Assembly (NCBI RefSeq): GCF_047948215.1
Contig: NC_134456.1
Location: 200,892,034-200,956,033 of the forward strand
DNA: 64,000 nucleotides
Origin: Lycorma delicatula
Lineage: Eukaryota > Arthropoda > Insecta > Hemiptera > Fulgoridae
Reading direction: 5' to 3'
This document shows positions 48,494-59,040 of this stretch, piece after piece. Within the stretch, counting starts at the first letter, position 1; every line of letters starts with the position of its first letter. Position numbers and translations under genes: made by a program. Below the pieces are notes generated by a model. The model did not search any database and was not told the DNA's origin. It saw nothing but the letters and a program-made list of their open reading frames with translations.

Positions 48494-49628
48494 CTTTTTC
48501 ATACCTCAAATTTGATATTAATAAGTAACAGTCAGCAAAATTGCATTCCAGTTGAAATGGAATTTATTAAAGATGTATAATAAGTATTTAATTAAAAGAT
48601 AAATTAATTTTAATTTCCTAATTGAAATATTTTATCTTATTGAGATAGAATACTTATCAGATAAATCTCTGCCAAAAAATAACGTCATCCCATTATTTCA
48701 AATTCCGGAGGAACATTGAATCCTCTCCCATTTCAATTCACCGAACGTGGAAAGAGTCAAAATAAGTACATTCATTAATTTATCTTAATAAATAAATATA
48801 AAAAAGCTTTTTCCTGCATTCATAATAAAAAAAACGAAGTTGTAATCTACAACTACACTCCATCATACACCGAGACGAAAGTTAATTCGTATGAAGGGGA
48901 AACGTAAGAAAACTACATAATTCTCCTCACGGGTCTCCTAATTTAAATTTACAACTGCAATAGCCCATTAGAGCTTGTATTTATCAATCTTACAGCTATT
49001 TCGCATTAATTAACACAGTTATTTACAGTTCCCTATTCTCACTCCTGCGTGCGCAGCATTCATTGATCCAAACACGAGGACACACAGTCACATAATTAAA
49101 GAAACGTTTTCTCCCAGAATATGTGGAAAAAAAGGATAAAAGGTAGTCAGCCAAACGGGAAGGGAGCTGAAATAGAATGGAATATTCTATTAGAATCTAT
49201 TCTAGTATAATACAGTTTGCATTCTAATTCTTATTCCCAGCAACGACTAGGCAATAAAAAATTAATCTACCGTAGTCAGATACGACTCTGACACTTTCAT
49301 ATATTTCAGATTTGAAATAACTATTTGTACTTCTATCTCTTGTTAGTTTTAATGTGTTGCTTATACATCTGTGAAAGACTATAAGATTTTATCGTAAAAT
49401 TCAACTCAACATGAAGACCAAAATCCGAAACTAACGAATTAAAATTTTGTTATTAATTGAGGCAAGGTATTTTAAAAATGTATTTACTAGGTTAATAGAA
49501 GTCTAGGTTTGCAATAAATAAATTTATTATACATCTAGACACACTCACATGCGCGCGCGCGCACACACACACAGACAATCTAAATATAAACCGGTCCCAT
49601 CGCTTTATCTCTAATCCGTTGACATTAA
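48494..49628 (-). repeat. 1.15-kb direct repeat, copy 2 (solitary)
   Basis: It matches 37461-38613 in the same orientation. At its low-coordinate edge the match includes the ATGAAAAAG of the ORF1-like start and then stops (next bases TTATTCAA instead of ATGTTTGAC on the minus strand). No ORF1-like sequence follows. The high-coordinate edge ends in GTTGACATTAA, as in copy 1. It contains a GC-repeat tract (49550-49574) absent from copy 1. No clear target-site duplication was found. A solitary long terminal repeat is one explanation. Confidence 0.93.
49547..49574. repeat. alternating purine-pyrimidine tract (CG/CA)n
   Basis: A run of CACATG followed by GC units and then CA units alternates purine and pyrimidine without a break. 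Such tracts can adopt Z-DNA. In copy 1 of the repeat the equivalent tract is interrupted. Confidence 0.9.
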
Positions 49629-50079
49629 TCCTGAAACAAATTACAAAAACTTTTTAAAATAAATTACTTAAACCTTCTAAGTAAAAATCATAATACTGAC
49701 GTCACACAAAGAAGGTCATAAAAATGTTTATCTATTTTTATAACTTAAATACAATTAATCTATATGGAAATATACTGAAGTACATAAAATACGTCTTGCA
49801 GGTTAAAAAAATAATCTGGAATAAATTTCAAACAAAAATATGCTTTGCCTAAAGTAGAAATTATTCTTGTAATATGGAACAAACAAGGGCCATTTTTGGA
49901 ATCCTCGAAAGCTTTAGAATTTTATCCTAAAAATGTATTTTATTAAAAGTATAATCAAATCTTACTACAAAAACCAGTGAAAGGCTGCAACACTAAAACA
50001 ACTTTATTTTGGGTCAGGATTAACAGACTAGAAAGATAGGTTAAAGGATTGGACTCTTTAAGTTAAAAGAAACAAAAAA
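49629..50079. other. unassigned DNA
   Basis: AT-rich sequence between the 1.15-kb repeat and the next repeat-like block. No feature is recognised. Confidence 0.4.
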
Positions 50080-51060
50080 CAGCTTTAATGTTACCGCTGT
50101 TACATCTAAAAATTCTGATGTGGACACCACTTGACTTCCTTGTACGCCTATTAAATTACATTCTCACATTTTTTTAAATGAAAAGTACATAAAATTTTAT
50201 TTCATTAATACCTTCTGATATTTTTTCATATTTTTTTTTTTATTATTATTATTATTGAATTATTATTTATTGTAATTTTTTTTTACAATCAGAGGTTATA
50301 TATTAATATATATTTAAATTTTTTAAAAAAATCAGATGAAGTCGGATTTAAACCGATGTGCCTTTCCCTTGTAAAATCCAAATATTTCATTAAACTTTTA
50401 TTTGGTTATAACTCTGGAACCAATGAAAATAAGTACCACTTATGATATATCGTTGAAAACTCTCATCGAGGGCTTATTACTGTAGTTAAGAAAAAGTTCT
50501 AAAATCGAAATTGTTTTGAGCTTTTTTGGACACTTTCAGTCCAGTCATTCCGATTAAAAGGGAAAATGCACAACTAGATGTTACAATAGTCATAAATCCA
50601 AAATTTCAACCTCCTACAGCTAATCGTTTTTGACTTATGCCAGATACATACGTACGTATAGACCTCACGCCGAAACTAGTCAAGATGGATTCAGAGATGA
50701 TCAAAATGGATATTTCCGTTGAAATCGGAAAACCTAGATTTTTCGCGATCACAATACTTCCTTTACTTTGTACAAGGTAGTAAAAATTGACCTCCATTCT
50801 CGGAAACGGTAAAGACAAGGCCAAAACCGTCTAAAGATCGGACAAAATATAATTTGGAAATACAATAATTGCAATAGGATTTTAGTATCATTGAGCAGGC
50901 CGCAAAAAAGATAACAATTAACAAAAAATTTGGGGGGTTAATGTCGTATATATGTACGTACGAACATTAACCCCCACCTTTTTTTTTATTTTGAGATCTC
51001 TGGGTCATGAAACGTGGATAAATGAAAAAAAACCAGTACTCCGTTTTTTGACTGATTACC
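50080..51060. repeat. probable dispersed repeat block of unknown class
   Basis: The texture is repeat-like: GATGTGGACACCACTTGACT, AACTCTGGAACCAATGAAAA, TACTTCCTTTACTTTGTACA, and an (ATT)n run at 50238-50256. The block ends with a hairpin at 50932-50976. A minus frame at 50606-50824 is open but has no recognisable product. No second copy lies in this window, so the assignment to a repeat rests on texture and on my recollection of similar insect repeats. Ends are approximate. Confidence 0.4.
50932..50976. repeat. hairpin with GGGGGTTAATGT stem
   Basis: GGGGGTTAATGT (50933-50944) and ACATTAACCCCC (50964-50975) are perfect reverse complements. The loop contains CGTA and TACG words that can extend the stem with one bulge. 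A poly(T) run follows on the plus strand at 50980-50987. Confidence 0.85.
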
Positions 51061-52760
51061 ACACTTTCCTTCTTGCAGTATAGCTAGCTCTAGAGCTATG
51101 ATGCCAAGAACGTAAAAATGAATAAATAAAATAATTGACAAATCCGGCCGTATCAACTTACTGAAAAATTATTAACAGGAATAAGAATTTAACAGTTATA
51201 ATTAAAAAGTGAAGTCATTTATAAAAATTTGCAGGTAATTGAAAAAAAAGTTAAATAAATCTGTCCTATCGTTGCCTACTGAGCCATAATAAATATATTA
51301 CTCGTATACTACGTAAAAAAAAAAAATAATAAATAACAATAATTTCAATAACTGATAAAAATTGAACTAGTTTTATGTATGGTAAAATATTTTTAATTTC
51401 TTCACCAAAACCGTTTTTACAACAGAACATTCGTTTCTATACTGAAACACAGCGAAATTTGATGAGGGTAAGATAAAAGACACAATTCTCATAAAGTACG
51501 TATTTTTTAGAATTCTGATACTGAAGTTATAGAGCTTGACAATGTAAAGACTTTCGACGTTTTCATATAAAAAAAGTATAACATTCACTCTTTTATTAAA
51601 CGATTTCTTAAAATAATACAGGAAAGAAAAGGTTTATTTTTGATATGTTACGTGAATTTTTTAATTTCAAAATAAAATAGCTCAAACTCGGATATTTTCT
51701 TTTGTTGGCCATATGATTGTCATCTACCTCATACATCTTCGGAAAAGGGACTTTTCTTTGTTCATCTATGGTACTCAAAATTATAAACAAGTATTAGCAG
51801 TTAGTAATCGTAAAAAACTAATTGCTTAGATTAAGATTTGTTAACAAGACAAATACTTAATTTAGTACTGTGTCCATGTACAATGAGAAACAAAGATAGA
51901 TAAAAAGTAAAATCACAAAATACTTTAAACGTGTGTTCGTAGATCAGTTATAATAATTTTAGATCTTTGCCCAGAAACGTTTATATGCTATATAGCTTCA
52001 AGTGGTAATTTAAATATAATTATTAAATTTATTGATTACTGAAGGTTAATAAATAAGCTGTATTTAATAATAATAAATTAGTAAAAGCTTATTGAGATAA
52101 AAGGCCCGATGAAAAGAATATTTACTATTTTTTTGGATAGCTTTAGTAAAAAGGAACATCTGATAGATATGTAAAAGAAAAAATATATAATGTAAACTCG
52201 CCTCATCGACAACGCAATCGCCAGTTTCACCAGGTGCAATCCCACGCACAACATATTCTAATTTTATAAGATAATATCTCTTCTCGAAGAAATTAGGCAG
52301 TACAGAATGTTTTTTAAAATCAAATCTCAATAATAAACATTAATAAAACAAAGTTCTCTTCAAAATGAATACATTAATAAAACAAAATATCGCTTAAAAT
52401 GAATATATAGTAAATAGATGCCCATAGAGATTTAGTCGGATGTCCATATAGATACAAGGGCATCGACTATAACTTTTGCCGATTAACTTATATCAATAAT
52501 ATTTATGTAGAGTAACACAAGCTATCTTGGATGTTATACCCAAGATAAAAAAAATTGACGTCTTTTTATTCGAATCGAAAGTCGCTTGCAAGATTTGTTA
52601 TATTGATTTGTCTGCGAGACATATTATGTTACACTTATCTACATAAATTAAAATAAATTTATAAAATAATAGAGGCATAACAATATAATACCTTATATAC
52701 TGAGATAAGAGCCAATTTTTATCTCATCTTAAGTAATTAAGTTAATTTTAAATGAAATTA
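51061..52760. other. AT-rich DNA, nothing recognised
   Basis: Short minus frames at 51373-51588, 51608-51790 and 52064-52330 give products without any recognisable domain and are treated as chance. No repeat copy was found. Confidence 0.4.
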
Positions 52761-52904
52761 CCGATCTCCGTGGCGGAATGGTAGCGTCTCCGCCTTTGAT
52801 CCGGAGGTCTTGGGTTCGAATCCCGGTCAGGCATGGCATCTTTTCATACGCTACCAATTTCCACCGGGGTAATGACCATAGCTGTTGATGCCAGCTCTTT
52901 CTTA
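52761..52904 (+). mobile_element. SINE family A, subfamily 2
   Basis: The head CCGATCTCCGTGGCGGAATG contains the A-box region, and GGTTCGAATCCC is found within 52812-52824 (B box; the preceding word is GTCTTG). The tail contains GGGGTAATGACCATAGCTGT, as in the copy at 31856, rather than the CATCCTCTGAAG tail of subfamily 1. No long poly(A) or clear target-site duplication is seen. Confidence 0.82.
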
Positions 52905-52942
52905 AAATAATAAGCGTTCATAACTAAACTCTTATTTCAACT

Positions 52943-52990
52943 AACATATAATAATTATAACATATAATAATTATAACATATAATAGTTAC
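52943..52990. repeat. short tandem repeat, about 16-bp unit, three copies
   Basis: The unit ACATATAATAATTATA is repeated about three times, with the last unit diverged (ACATATAATAGTTACA). The tract is visible directly and has no coding content. Confidence 0.9.
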
Positions 52991-53499
52991 AACTAACATT
53001 AATAATATAGAAATTAACAAAAATAAATATAAACAAAAAACAAACTTATAAATTAAGAATGATACTATAAAATGCTCTTTTAAACGATTTGATTTCTAAT
53101 TATTAAATTAAGTAAAAATATTAATCGGTGGATAGTTCAAACAAAAGGAAAAAGTTAACTTAAAATATAGTCTACACTACACGGTCTACCAAGTGTTTGT
53201 AGCTCCAGATACACTGATAACAACTTCCTGTTCGATGCCCGTAAAACTTAATAGGTCAAGACAAAGTTTCGGAGCAAATATAAGTAAACTAATTCTTAAC
53301 TTTAAGTTGAACTTGAACAAAGTCGTTTATCACAACGATGTTGTATTATTTGTTGTTAGGTTTAGTTTTTTATTTGTAAGTACGAGAAGAATTTTTCTTT
53401 GTGTTGGTTCTATTAATTCAGTAGAACACAATAACTCACAACTGGGATATTATCGACAGAAAAAGTTTCGGATATGAGAATAAGATTTTTTTTCATTCT
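52991..53499. other. unassigned DNA
   Basis: The plus frame at 53193-53477 (94 codons) is open. Its product is not recognised and it runs antisense to the far end of the pogo-like relic, so it is probably a shadow or chance. Confidence 0.35.
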
Positions 53500-54115
53500 A
53501 AAATTAGTAAACTGATAATGTTTAAAGCAAATTCCTTGCAAAACCATTACTTGAAAACTCAAGTGACAAGATGACATCTGTGAATTTTTTTTGATTTCGG
53601 TAATGAACTGGTTGCGCAATTTTTTTCGATTACCTGTGGTTTTTTGACCCTGACAAGCATATACGGAAGATTATGTGATCTTTGGATTCAATACAAAGTA
53701 TAACTGAAACCCTTTCTTTGCTCTTTTTCTAACTATTGGTCCGTTTTTCCTGATATGGTAACAATGGCAGGTAAGATCTTAAATTTAAGATCTGCCTCAT
53801 CATTATTATACATTCCATCTATTGAATATCCTTTAACAATTTTTTAACTTTTTTCTAAATTCAACTGCACTTTTATCGTCAGATGACTACTTCCCACGTT
53901 TAGATGAATACTTCCCACTGGCGGTTAGATTTCCAACAGTCTAACCACCAAGAACTAGCAGAGAACCCTTCACATTTATCATCTATCTAAAATATTTGCC
54001 TTTTCTGGAATAGTACCTGACAAAGGGACACTCTTTTCTTGTTGATGAAGAAAAATTCGCAAGACATCATTTAGCATTTTGACAGATCACATCGTAGTTT
54101 AATAGTCTGGTCGAC
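53500..54115 (-). mobile_element. pogo/Tigger-type transposase relic
   Basis: Minus-strand blocks in order: FLHQQEKSVPLSGTIPEKAN (about 53995-54065), matching the FLQQ--G-P-SGPIL-EKA helix of the DNA-binding region; GWLD-like CWKSNRQ (about 53925-53950); SSDDKSAVEFRKKLKN (about 53845-53892); YSIDGMYNNDEADLKFKILP (53769-53828), matching Y-----YNADETGL-WK-LP with the first catalytic D kept; KKSKERVSVILC (about 53690-53725); and PVHYRNQKKFTDVI (53574-53616). This order is characteristic of pogo/Tigger/Jerky DDE proteins. Frameshifts and stops occur throughout. The later catalytic blocks and terminal repeats are not found. It could derive from a transposon or a domesticated gene copy; decay favours a transposon. 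Confidence 0.85.
53774..53793. repeat. perfect 20-bp palindrome in the pogo relic
   Basis: AGATCTTAAATTTAAGATCT equals its own reverse complement. It overlaps the codons after the catalytic NDEAD block. Confidence 0.9.
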
Positions 54116-54452
54116 CATTCCCAGGTTTTAAATGGAATTTAATAATTTTCCGTGCATCCAATTACGAACTGATTAAAAAATTGTAATTATCTGAAAAAAA
54201 TACACAATATATTCACCATTTTCCGGTTATTTTAAAGGCTTCCAGATTTTCTAATTGGAATCACCTCTATTCTCTTTTAAAAAAAGCAATATTGCGCATA
54301 TAATTGAAGAATAACTTGCAATAATCACGACATTCAATAGTCAATACAGTAAGTTCGTTCTAGATAAATGCATTCATAAAAACAACCACTCGAGTTTCAG
54401 GTTTTACCATATACCCAAATCCAGATACAATGGTGTAACATATAATAAGCTG
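54116..54452. other. possible upstream remnant of the pogo-like relic
   Basis: The DNA-binding part of pogo transposases should lie here on the minus strand, but no block is recognisable. Nothing else is seen. Confidence 0.3.
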
Positions 54453-54515
54453 GACATGCTCATTTATCAATGCTCATGATAAATGAGCATGTCGGCTCAT
54501 GATAAATGAGCCGAC
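54453..54515. repeat. two overlapping perfect hairpins
   Basis: The first hairpin has 17-bp arms, GACATGCTCATTTATCA (54453-54469) and TGATAAATGAGCATGTC (54477-54493). The second has 10-bp arms, GTCGGCTCAT (54491-54500) and ATGAGCCGAC (54506-54515), sharing GTC with the first. The word ATGATAAATGAGC occurs in both. Confidence 0.95.
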
Positions 54516-54587
54516 ATGATAAATAGAAAATAAATTACGAATTAATATTTTGGAGTTAGGGTAAGTCATCACTGAATGTGACAATAA

Positions 54588-54750
54588 GCCGGCCTCCGTG
54601 GCGCGAGTGGTATCGTCTCGGCCTTTCATCCGGAGGTTCCGGGTTTAAATCCCGGTCAGGCATGACATTTTCACACGCTACAAATGATTTCATCTCATCC
54701 ACTAATGCAATACCTAACGTAGTCCCGGAGGTTAAAAGAAGAAAAAAATG
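54588..54750 (+). mobile_element. SINE family A, subfamily 1, full length
   Basis: The head GCCGGCCTCCGTGGCGCGAG and B box GGTTTAAATCC (within GTTCCGGGTTTAAATCCCGG) lead to the body ACATTTTCACACGCTAC and a tail with CTCATCC, ATACCTAACGTAGTCCCGG and AGGTTAAAAG, then a GA-rich poly(A). A near-perfect 8-bp duplication flanks it (GTGACAAT at 54578-54585 and GTGGCAAT at 54751-54758). Frames open on both strands across it (54556-54774, 54578-54790) are artefacts of the SINE. Confidence 0.92.
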
Positions 54751-55569
54751 GTGGCAATCAGCTGCCGAAAACAATTTTTTCGAAGGGTGACCACAAATTT
54801 ATGATTTTGAAGATTGAAAAGAAAACAAGTAGGAAACTAGAAATAAATATTAAACAAATTTTTAAATTGTAAGGATTTACACAACGCTACACACGTATTA
54901 GAATACAATTTCGTAAATTACACGCTTGATAAATTAAGAGAAAACCGTATAGTATTATCAAAAATAAATATTTTAATTGCAATATTAGAAAAAAATTTAT
55001 AGCAAACATTTTGTTCAGAATTATAAGAATGTTACGTTATGAACCAAAATACATTCGACTGTATTTACAGAGTTTAATTCTACGTATTTGCAATGATGTA
55101 GGTATATATTTTATTATATCAACTAATAATTAAAAATTTTCTAATATGAATACTTAATTTATATCTCATGCAAACGAGGTTAGAAAAGTAAAATACTTAA
55201 TGAGAAACAAGATCGAAGGGAATTAAGCAGAGATGCTCTACTTCATTTCTGTTAAAAAAAAATAATAATAATTACATTCTGGTAATCAAGTTCAAATAAA
55301 ATAATAAATAAAACTTTTTTTAAAGTAGAACTGTAAATAATAATAAACAAAAATAAATAAAGAGAAGTTAATGAATATATTGTTATTGAAAAATTACTGC
55401 CATCTCTAGATAGTTTTTTTTTAAAACAGCATTTCTAAAAAAAATACTACACAAACAGAGGAGCAGAATATTTTCGAGGTAGCTGATTACGTCTGGATAA
55501 CATCTTCGCCTTGAAGAAAAAAGCAGAAAAAGGAATGGTGTGGAACTAGGGTTCTCACCTCTCATCGTA
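54751..55569. other. unassigned DNA
   Basis: AT-rich DNA. The minus frame at 55383-55565 has no recognisable product and lies antisense to the beginning of the next LINE fragment. Confidence 0.4.
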
Positions 55570-56300
55570 CATTTTGAAAAAGCCTACGATAATGTCTGTT
55601 CTAAATCTATTTTAGTTTTTGGGGTCTCTATTCATGTTTATGAAACAAATTTATTATTTACAGAAAAAATTAATTATATAAAAATGTAATATTTACATCC
55701 AACACAGTTGTTATGTTGAAAAGAAGACAAGTAGTATTTAAGAACTTTCGTTTACGAATGCATTGAAATACGTATGAGCCCGCGTCTGTGTATGTTGTGA
55801 ACACAAAGACGCTGGAAGACTAGGGTTAAGAAAGTCAGAGCATAAGTTTCAAAATGAAAAATTGTTTGCAGATCATACTGCAAATGACCAACGTCATTCG
55901 TTTATAAGCTTTAATAAATAGAGCTCAAAAAAAGTATAAGAAAGTATACGGAATAGCGCTTAAAATGAATATTAAGAAAAGAGAATAGCTTGATGTGCGG
56001 GTATGTCTATGAATTTTCCACTGGAAAACACAGAATTAATTAGTGAACAGTAAAGATTTTTCATCATAAGGCGCATGGGAGAAATATACTGTAAGTGGTT
56101 TTACTCAAGATAAAGCTGTTTTTCAGAAATTAAACGCCCTATTCTAATTCAGCAAAAAATCGGTGGAAATAAAAACGTTAGCTTATAAGGCTGCGTTAGA
56201 AACCAACCATAGTTACATGTTGAATAGAATGATGACAATTAAATTCCAAAAACAAGCAAAAGCTAGAACTTTACTAATGGGCTGGCAACAGAGTCCGACT
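55570..56300 (+). mobile_element. non-LTR retrotransposon relic, reverse transcriptase fragment
   Basis: The block HFEKAYDNV (55570-55596) matches the DFEKAYDNV motif in the fingers/palm of LINE reverse transcriptases. Further on, LFADHTANDQ (about 55862-55895) occupies the place of the FADD active site, with the second aspartate changed to H. YGIALKMNIKKR (about 55947-55985) fits the block with consensus G-(K)(I)N--KT. The gap between these blocks is shorter than in intact elements, and the rest is degenerate. It cannot encode enzyme. It faces a second LINE fragment that lies on the opposite strand at 56740-57270. Confidence 0.6.
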
Positions 56301-56739
56301 CTGTAGTCACAAATTTCCATTCTGAACACCAAATGTGAAAGGAGAGAAAGAATAACAGACTGAACACTAGAGGAACAGACGAAAGATAAATGGTCCTAAG
56401 TGTGTATATAAGAAGTTATCAAAGGAATACATGGTTGTAGGGGATCAAAGACGCTATGATAATCAAGAATCTTGCGAATAGTGACAGGGAAGACAAGTAT
56501 CTATAGATTGTAAGATGAATAGTAGTAACAACTACAGCTGAAGTAGTATTGTTACAATTAAAGATTTTAAAAAACCAATAAGGAAGGATAAGTATACGGA
56601 AGAAAAAGATAAAAAAATTGAGTTTGCATATAAAATTTTGTAAATCCGATGAATCTATCAATTTACACACCTCTGCTGAATACTGAACAATATATTTTAT
56701 TACAATGCAAACGTCTTCTTTAGTACTTAATCCAAATAT
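56301..56739. other. unassigned DNA between two opposed LINE fragments
   Basis: No block of either LINE is recognised here. The minus frame at 56419-56670 is AT-rich, with no recognisable product. Confidence 0.35.
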
Positions 56740-57270
56740 TGGTAATAATTTCCTTCAATTACATAGCCTTCAAATTCTTCAAAACTTGTAAATATGTTAA
56801 TTTCAGACTCTCTGTAGATCTCTTAGCTTCCAATCAGCCTTTCATTATTAGTTTCACAAAATCATCATGCCTCAGTACACGTCCAATTATTCGTCTCTCC
56901 TTCTTTGTTAAACTTTTCCTAAATTTCTTCATTTTTTTATTCTTTTCAGAACTTCCTCAAAAATAAAATTATTTTTAGCATCCTTCTATGGCATCACATT
57001 CCAAAGGAATCAAAATGTTATTTTTTCTTCTTTCCGATTATCCACGTCTCACTTACACAGAGAGCTATATATTTATAGTCTCTTCCGATCCTGAATGAGA
57101 TTGAGTTAGTTGTTGATATTCTTCCACAAATAAAATACTTGCTTTGCCTCATTTATTCTACATCTTTTTTTTTTTTTGCTTTACCAACACTGGTAACTTT
57201 ACTCTCCAAATAAGTAAATTCCTTTATTTTTCCAATCTGTTTCCGTTTAATACAAGTACCAGATTTCAAC
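56740..57270 (-). mobile_element. non-LTR retrotransposon relic, C-terminal end of ORF2
   Basis: Minus-strand blocks: KEFTYLESKVTSVGKA (57179-57226) for the YLGS----G-A block; LCVSETWIIGKKKK (about 57020-57065) for the YG-ETW block; and RRIIGRVLRHDDFVKLIMKG (about 56839-56900) for the WIGHVLRHD block, followed by LEAKRS. The order is that of the C-terminal third of a LINE ORF2 protein. Frame changes and stops lie between blocks. The plus-strand frame at 56739-56966 is its antisense shadow. It belongs to a lineage with a WIGHVLRHD motif, while the copy at 63.2 kb has different C-terminal blocks. Confidence 0.78.
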
Positions 57271-58920
57271 TTCTCATTTGCAATGTAGAATTACTACAAT
57301 ACAATATCTGAAAGAATCTCCGTTAATTGTCTGGCTTTACTAAAATCGAACGACTTTATTTTAAATTCTGAGAAATTAAGGAATTTATTAAATTAAGCTT
57401 TCATTAAACATAAACATCAGAAATAATTAATCTCGAAACAAAAAGTAATATTACTGTTATTATTATTATTATTTCCGAGAACTGAAGTCAGACTACAAAT
57501 ATTTATCTGATCTCAATCCTTCCCTTTACAAATAAAACAGGATTTTCCCTCAAAGTTTATTCGCTTTCAGTTAGTTTTCTTTATAGTTTATTTACGCATA
57601 GGAAAATATGTAAAACCATCGTACGTAGTCAGAAATATACTTATGGAAAGAACAAGCGATGCCATTGTTTTTCCCCAGAATTTAATTTTGTAAATGGCAA
57701 TCGACTAGAAAGGGAAGGGGGAATAAAGAGAAAAGGCAAGAAGATTTAATCTGGAACCCTAGCGATGATAAGCATTTCAAAGGATGATTTGGGAGAACTC
57801 GTGTAACTCAACCGATGCGCGCACAGAAACCCTTCATTCTGTTCTATACATTGCGCCTCGGAAGCCAGATGTAACCCCTTCTTAAAGCCACCTAATATAC
57901 GAGTATCCTTCCCTATCAATACAAGCAAGCTATTCGTTGTGCCTGTCTATTTGTTAGTCTGTCTATATAGGTCAACGCTTTTTGAGAAATTGTAATTAGT
58001 TTTGCCAACAAGATTAAAACTTAATACTAAGCTTCATTCGTTGAAACTTTAAATTACAACATTTAAAAACAGTTTTACAAAATTATAATGGAATTACTGG
58101 TAAATAATCTTTTCAATTCTCGTGATCTAAACTTTTTAATTCATCAGTAATACTAACTCGGTTATTATAATAGGGTGAATATTCTTCTTTTTTTTTTTGT
58201 AATGCAGTGTCACTTAAAATTAAGATAGGTTTATTCATTGAACAAAAAATCAGTATCCATCCATTTCTAATGTTAAGGGATCATTAAAATAATGTTAGAT
58301 CAAAACCTAACTGAACTAATTCAACTGTAATAATATTGGCTGTCTCTTGGCCAATTCTTTTTTTGAATCTTCTTAGTAATAGAATATTAGCTGGTAATCT
58401 ACGTTGTAGTTACACTAACAATATCATTTATGAAAAATGGATATCATTACTTACATTTTCCTAATAGATAAAGGATATTCGAATATTTCCGGATTATCAT
58501 ATAAATTTCTAATTACGTTTCGACATTATAATGAATGTTCACTTAAAACTATAAATACTCGTATATTTACTGAATAAATATTTTTATTTTTTTTAGATGT
58601 TTTTTTCTTTAGAGATATTCTCGTGTAATCTTTGCGGTTGACTGGAAAGGCAAAGCGAGAGAAGTCTCGTAACAACTAGGTGACGTTATCGCTTTCTTTA
58701 CTCTAATTTCAATGGAGGCGGAGAGAAAAGAAGCCTCAGAATATTTTACCCTTCATAAGTTTTCTATTGTCATCGGTTGAAATTCGTCTACATTATCATT
58801 AAAAAACTGTCACGTGTAACTAAACCTCTTCATCTTGCTTCAGTGAGCGAGGAACTTCTAAGCTACCAGTTATTTATTTAAGTAGTTGCATCTGTTACTC
58901 CCCGATTAAAGTTATGAGCA
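57271..58920. other. unassigned DNA
   Basis: No coding frame is supported; the minus frame at 57746-57928 is unrecognised. The segment 58620-58870 is less AT-rich (CAATGGAGGCGGAGAGAAAA), without a visible gene or repeat copy. Confidence 0.4.
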
Positions 58921-59040
58921 TGATGAGAGGAGATGAATTTTCGTAACATGGGAAAAAATGGAAAAAATCCAAGCCTGACAGAGATCCAAACCCAGAACCA
59001 ACGACATAAAAAACTGGGACGCTACCGCTTCGCCATGGAG
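58921..59040 (-). mobile_element. SINE family A fragment
   Basis: Minus-strand reading gives CTCCATGGCGAAGCGGTAGC (A-box region, 59021-59040), a B box in GGTTCTGGGTTTGGATC (about 58984-59000) and CTGTCAGGCTTGG, then a degenerate tail containing GTTACGAAAATTCATCTCCT. The tail resembles subfamily 1. The 3' end with poly(A) is not recognisable. Confidence 0.75.

Noticed and set aside
37461..49628. One complete 12-kb LTR retrotransposon bounded by the two 1.15-kb repeats
   Set aside because: The ORF1-like frame lies outside the pair, and the interval between the copies has no reverse transcriptase in the expected order. It contains a SINE, a mariner-like relic and a LINE fragment on various strands.
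53193..53477. Plus-strand gene of 94 codons
   Set aside because: There is no recognisable domain, the second half is AT-rich, and it adjoins and opposes the pogo-like relic.
54588..54665. tRNA-like head as a functional tRNA gene
   Set aside because: The same head occurs in several copies with a common tail. Stem mismatches and flanking duplications show a SINE.
56739..56966. Plus-strand gene of 75 codons
   Set aside because: It is antisense to the LINE C-terminal block read on the minus strand.
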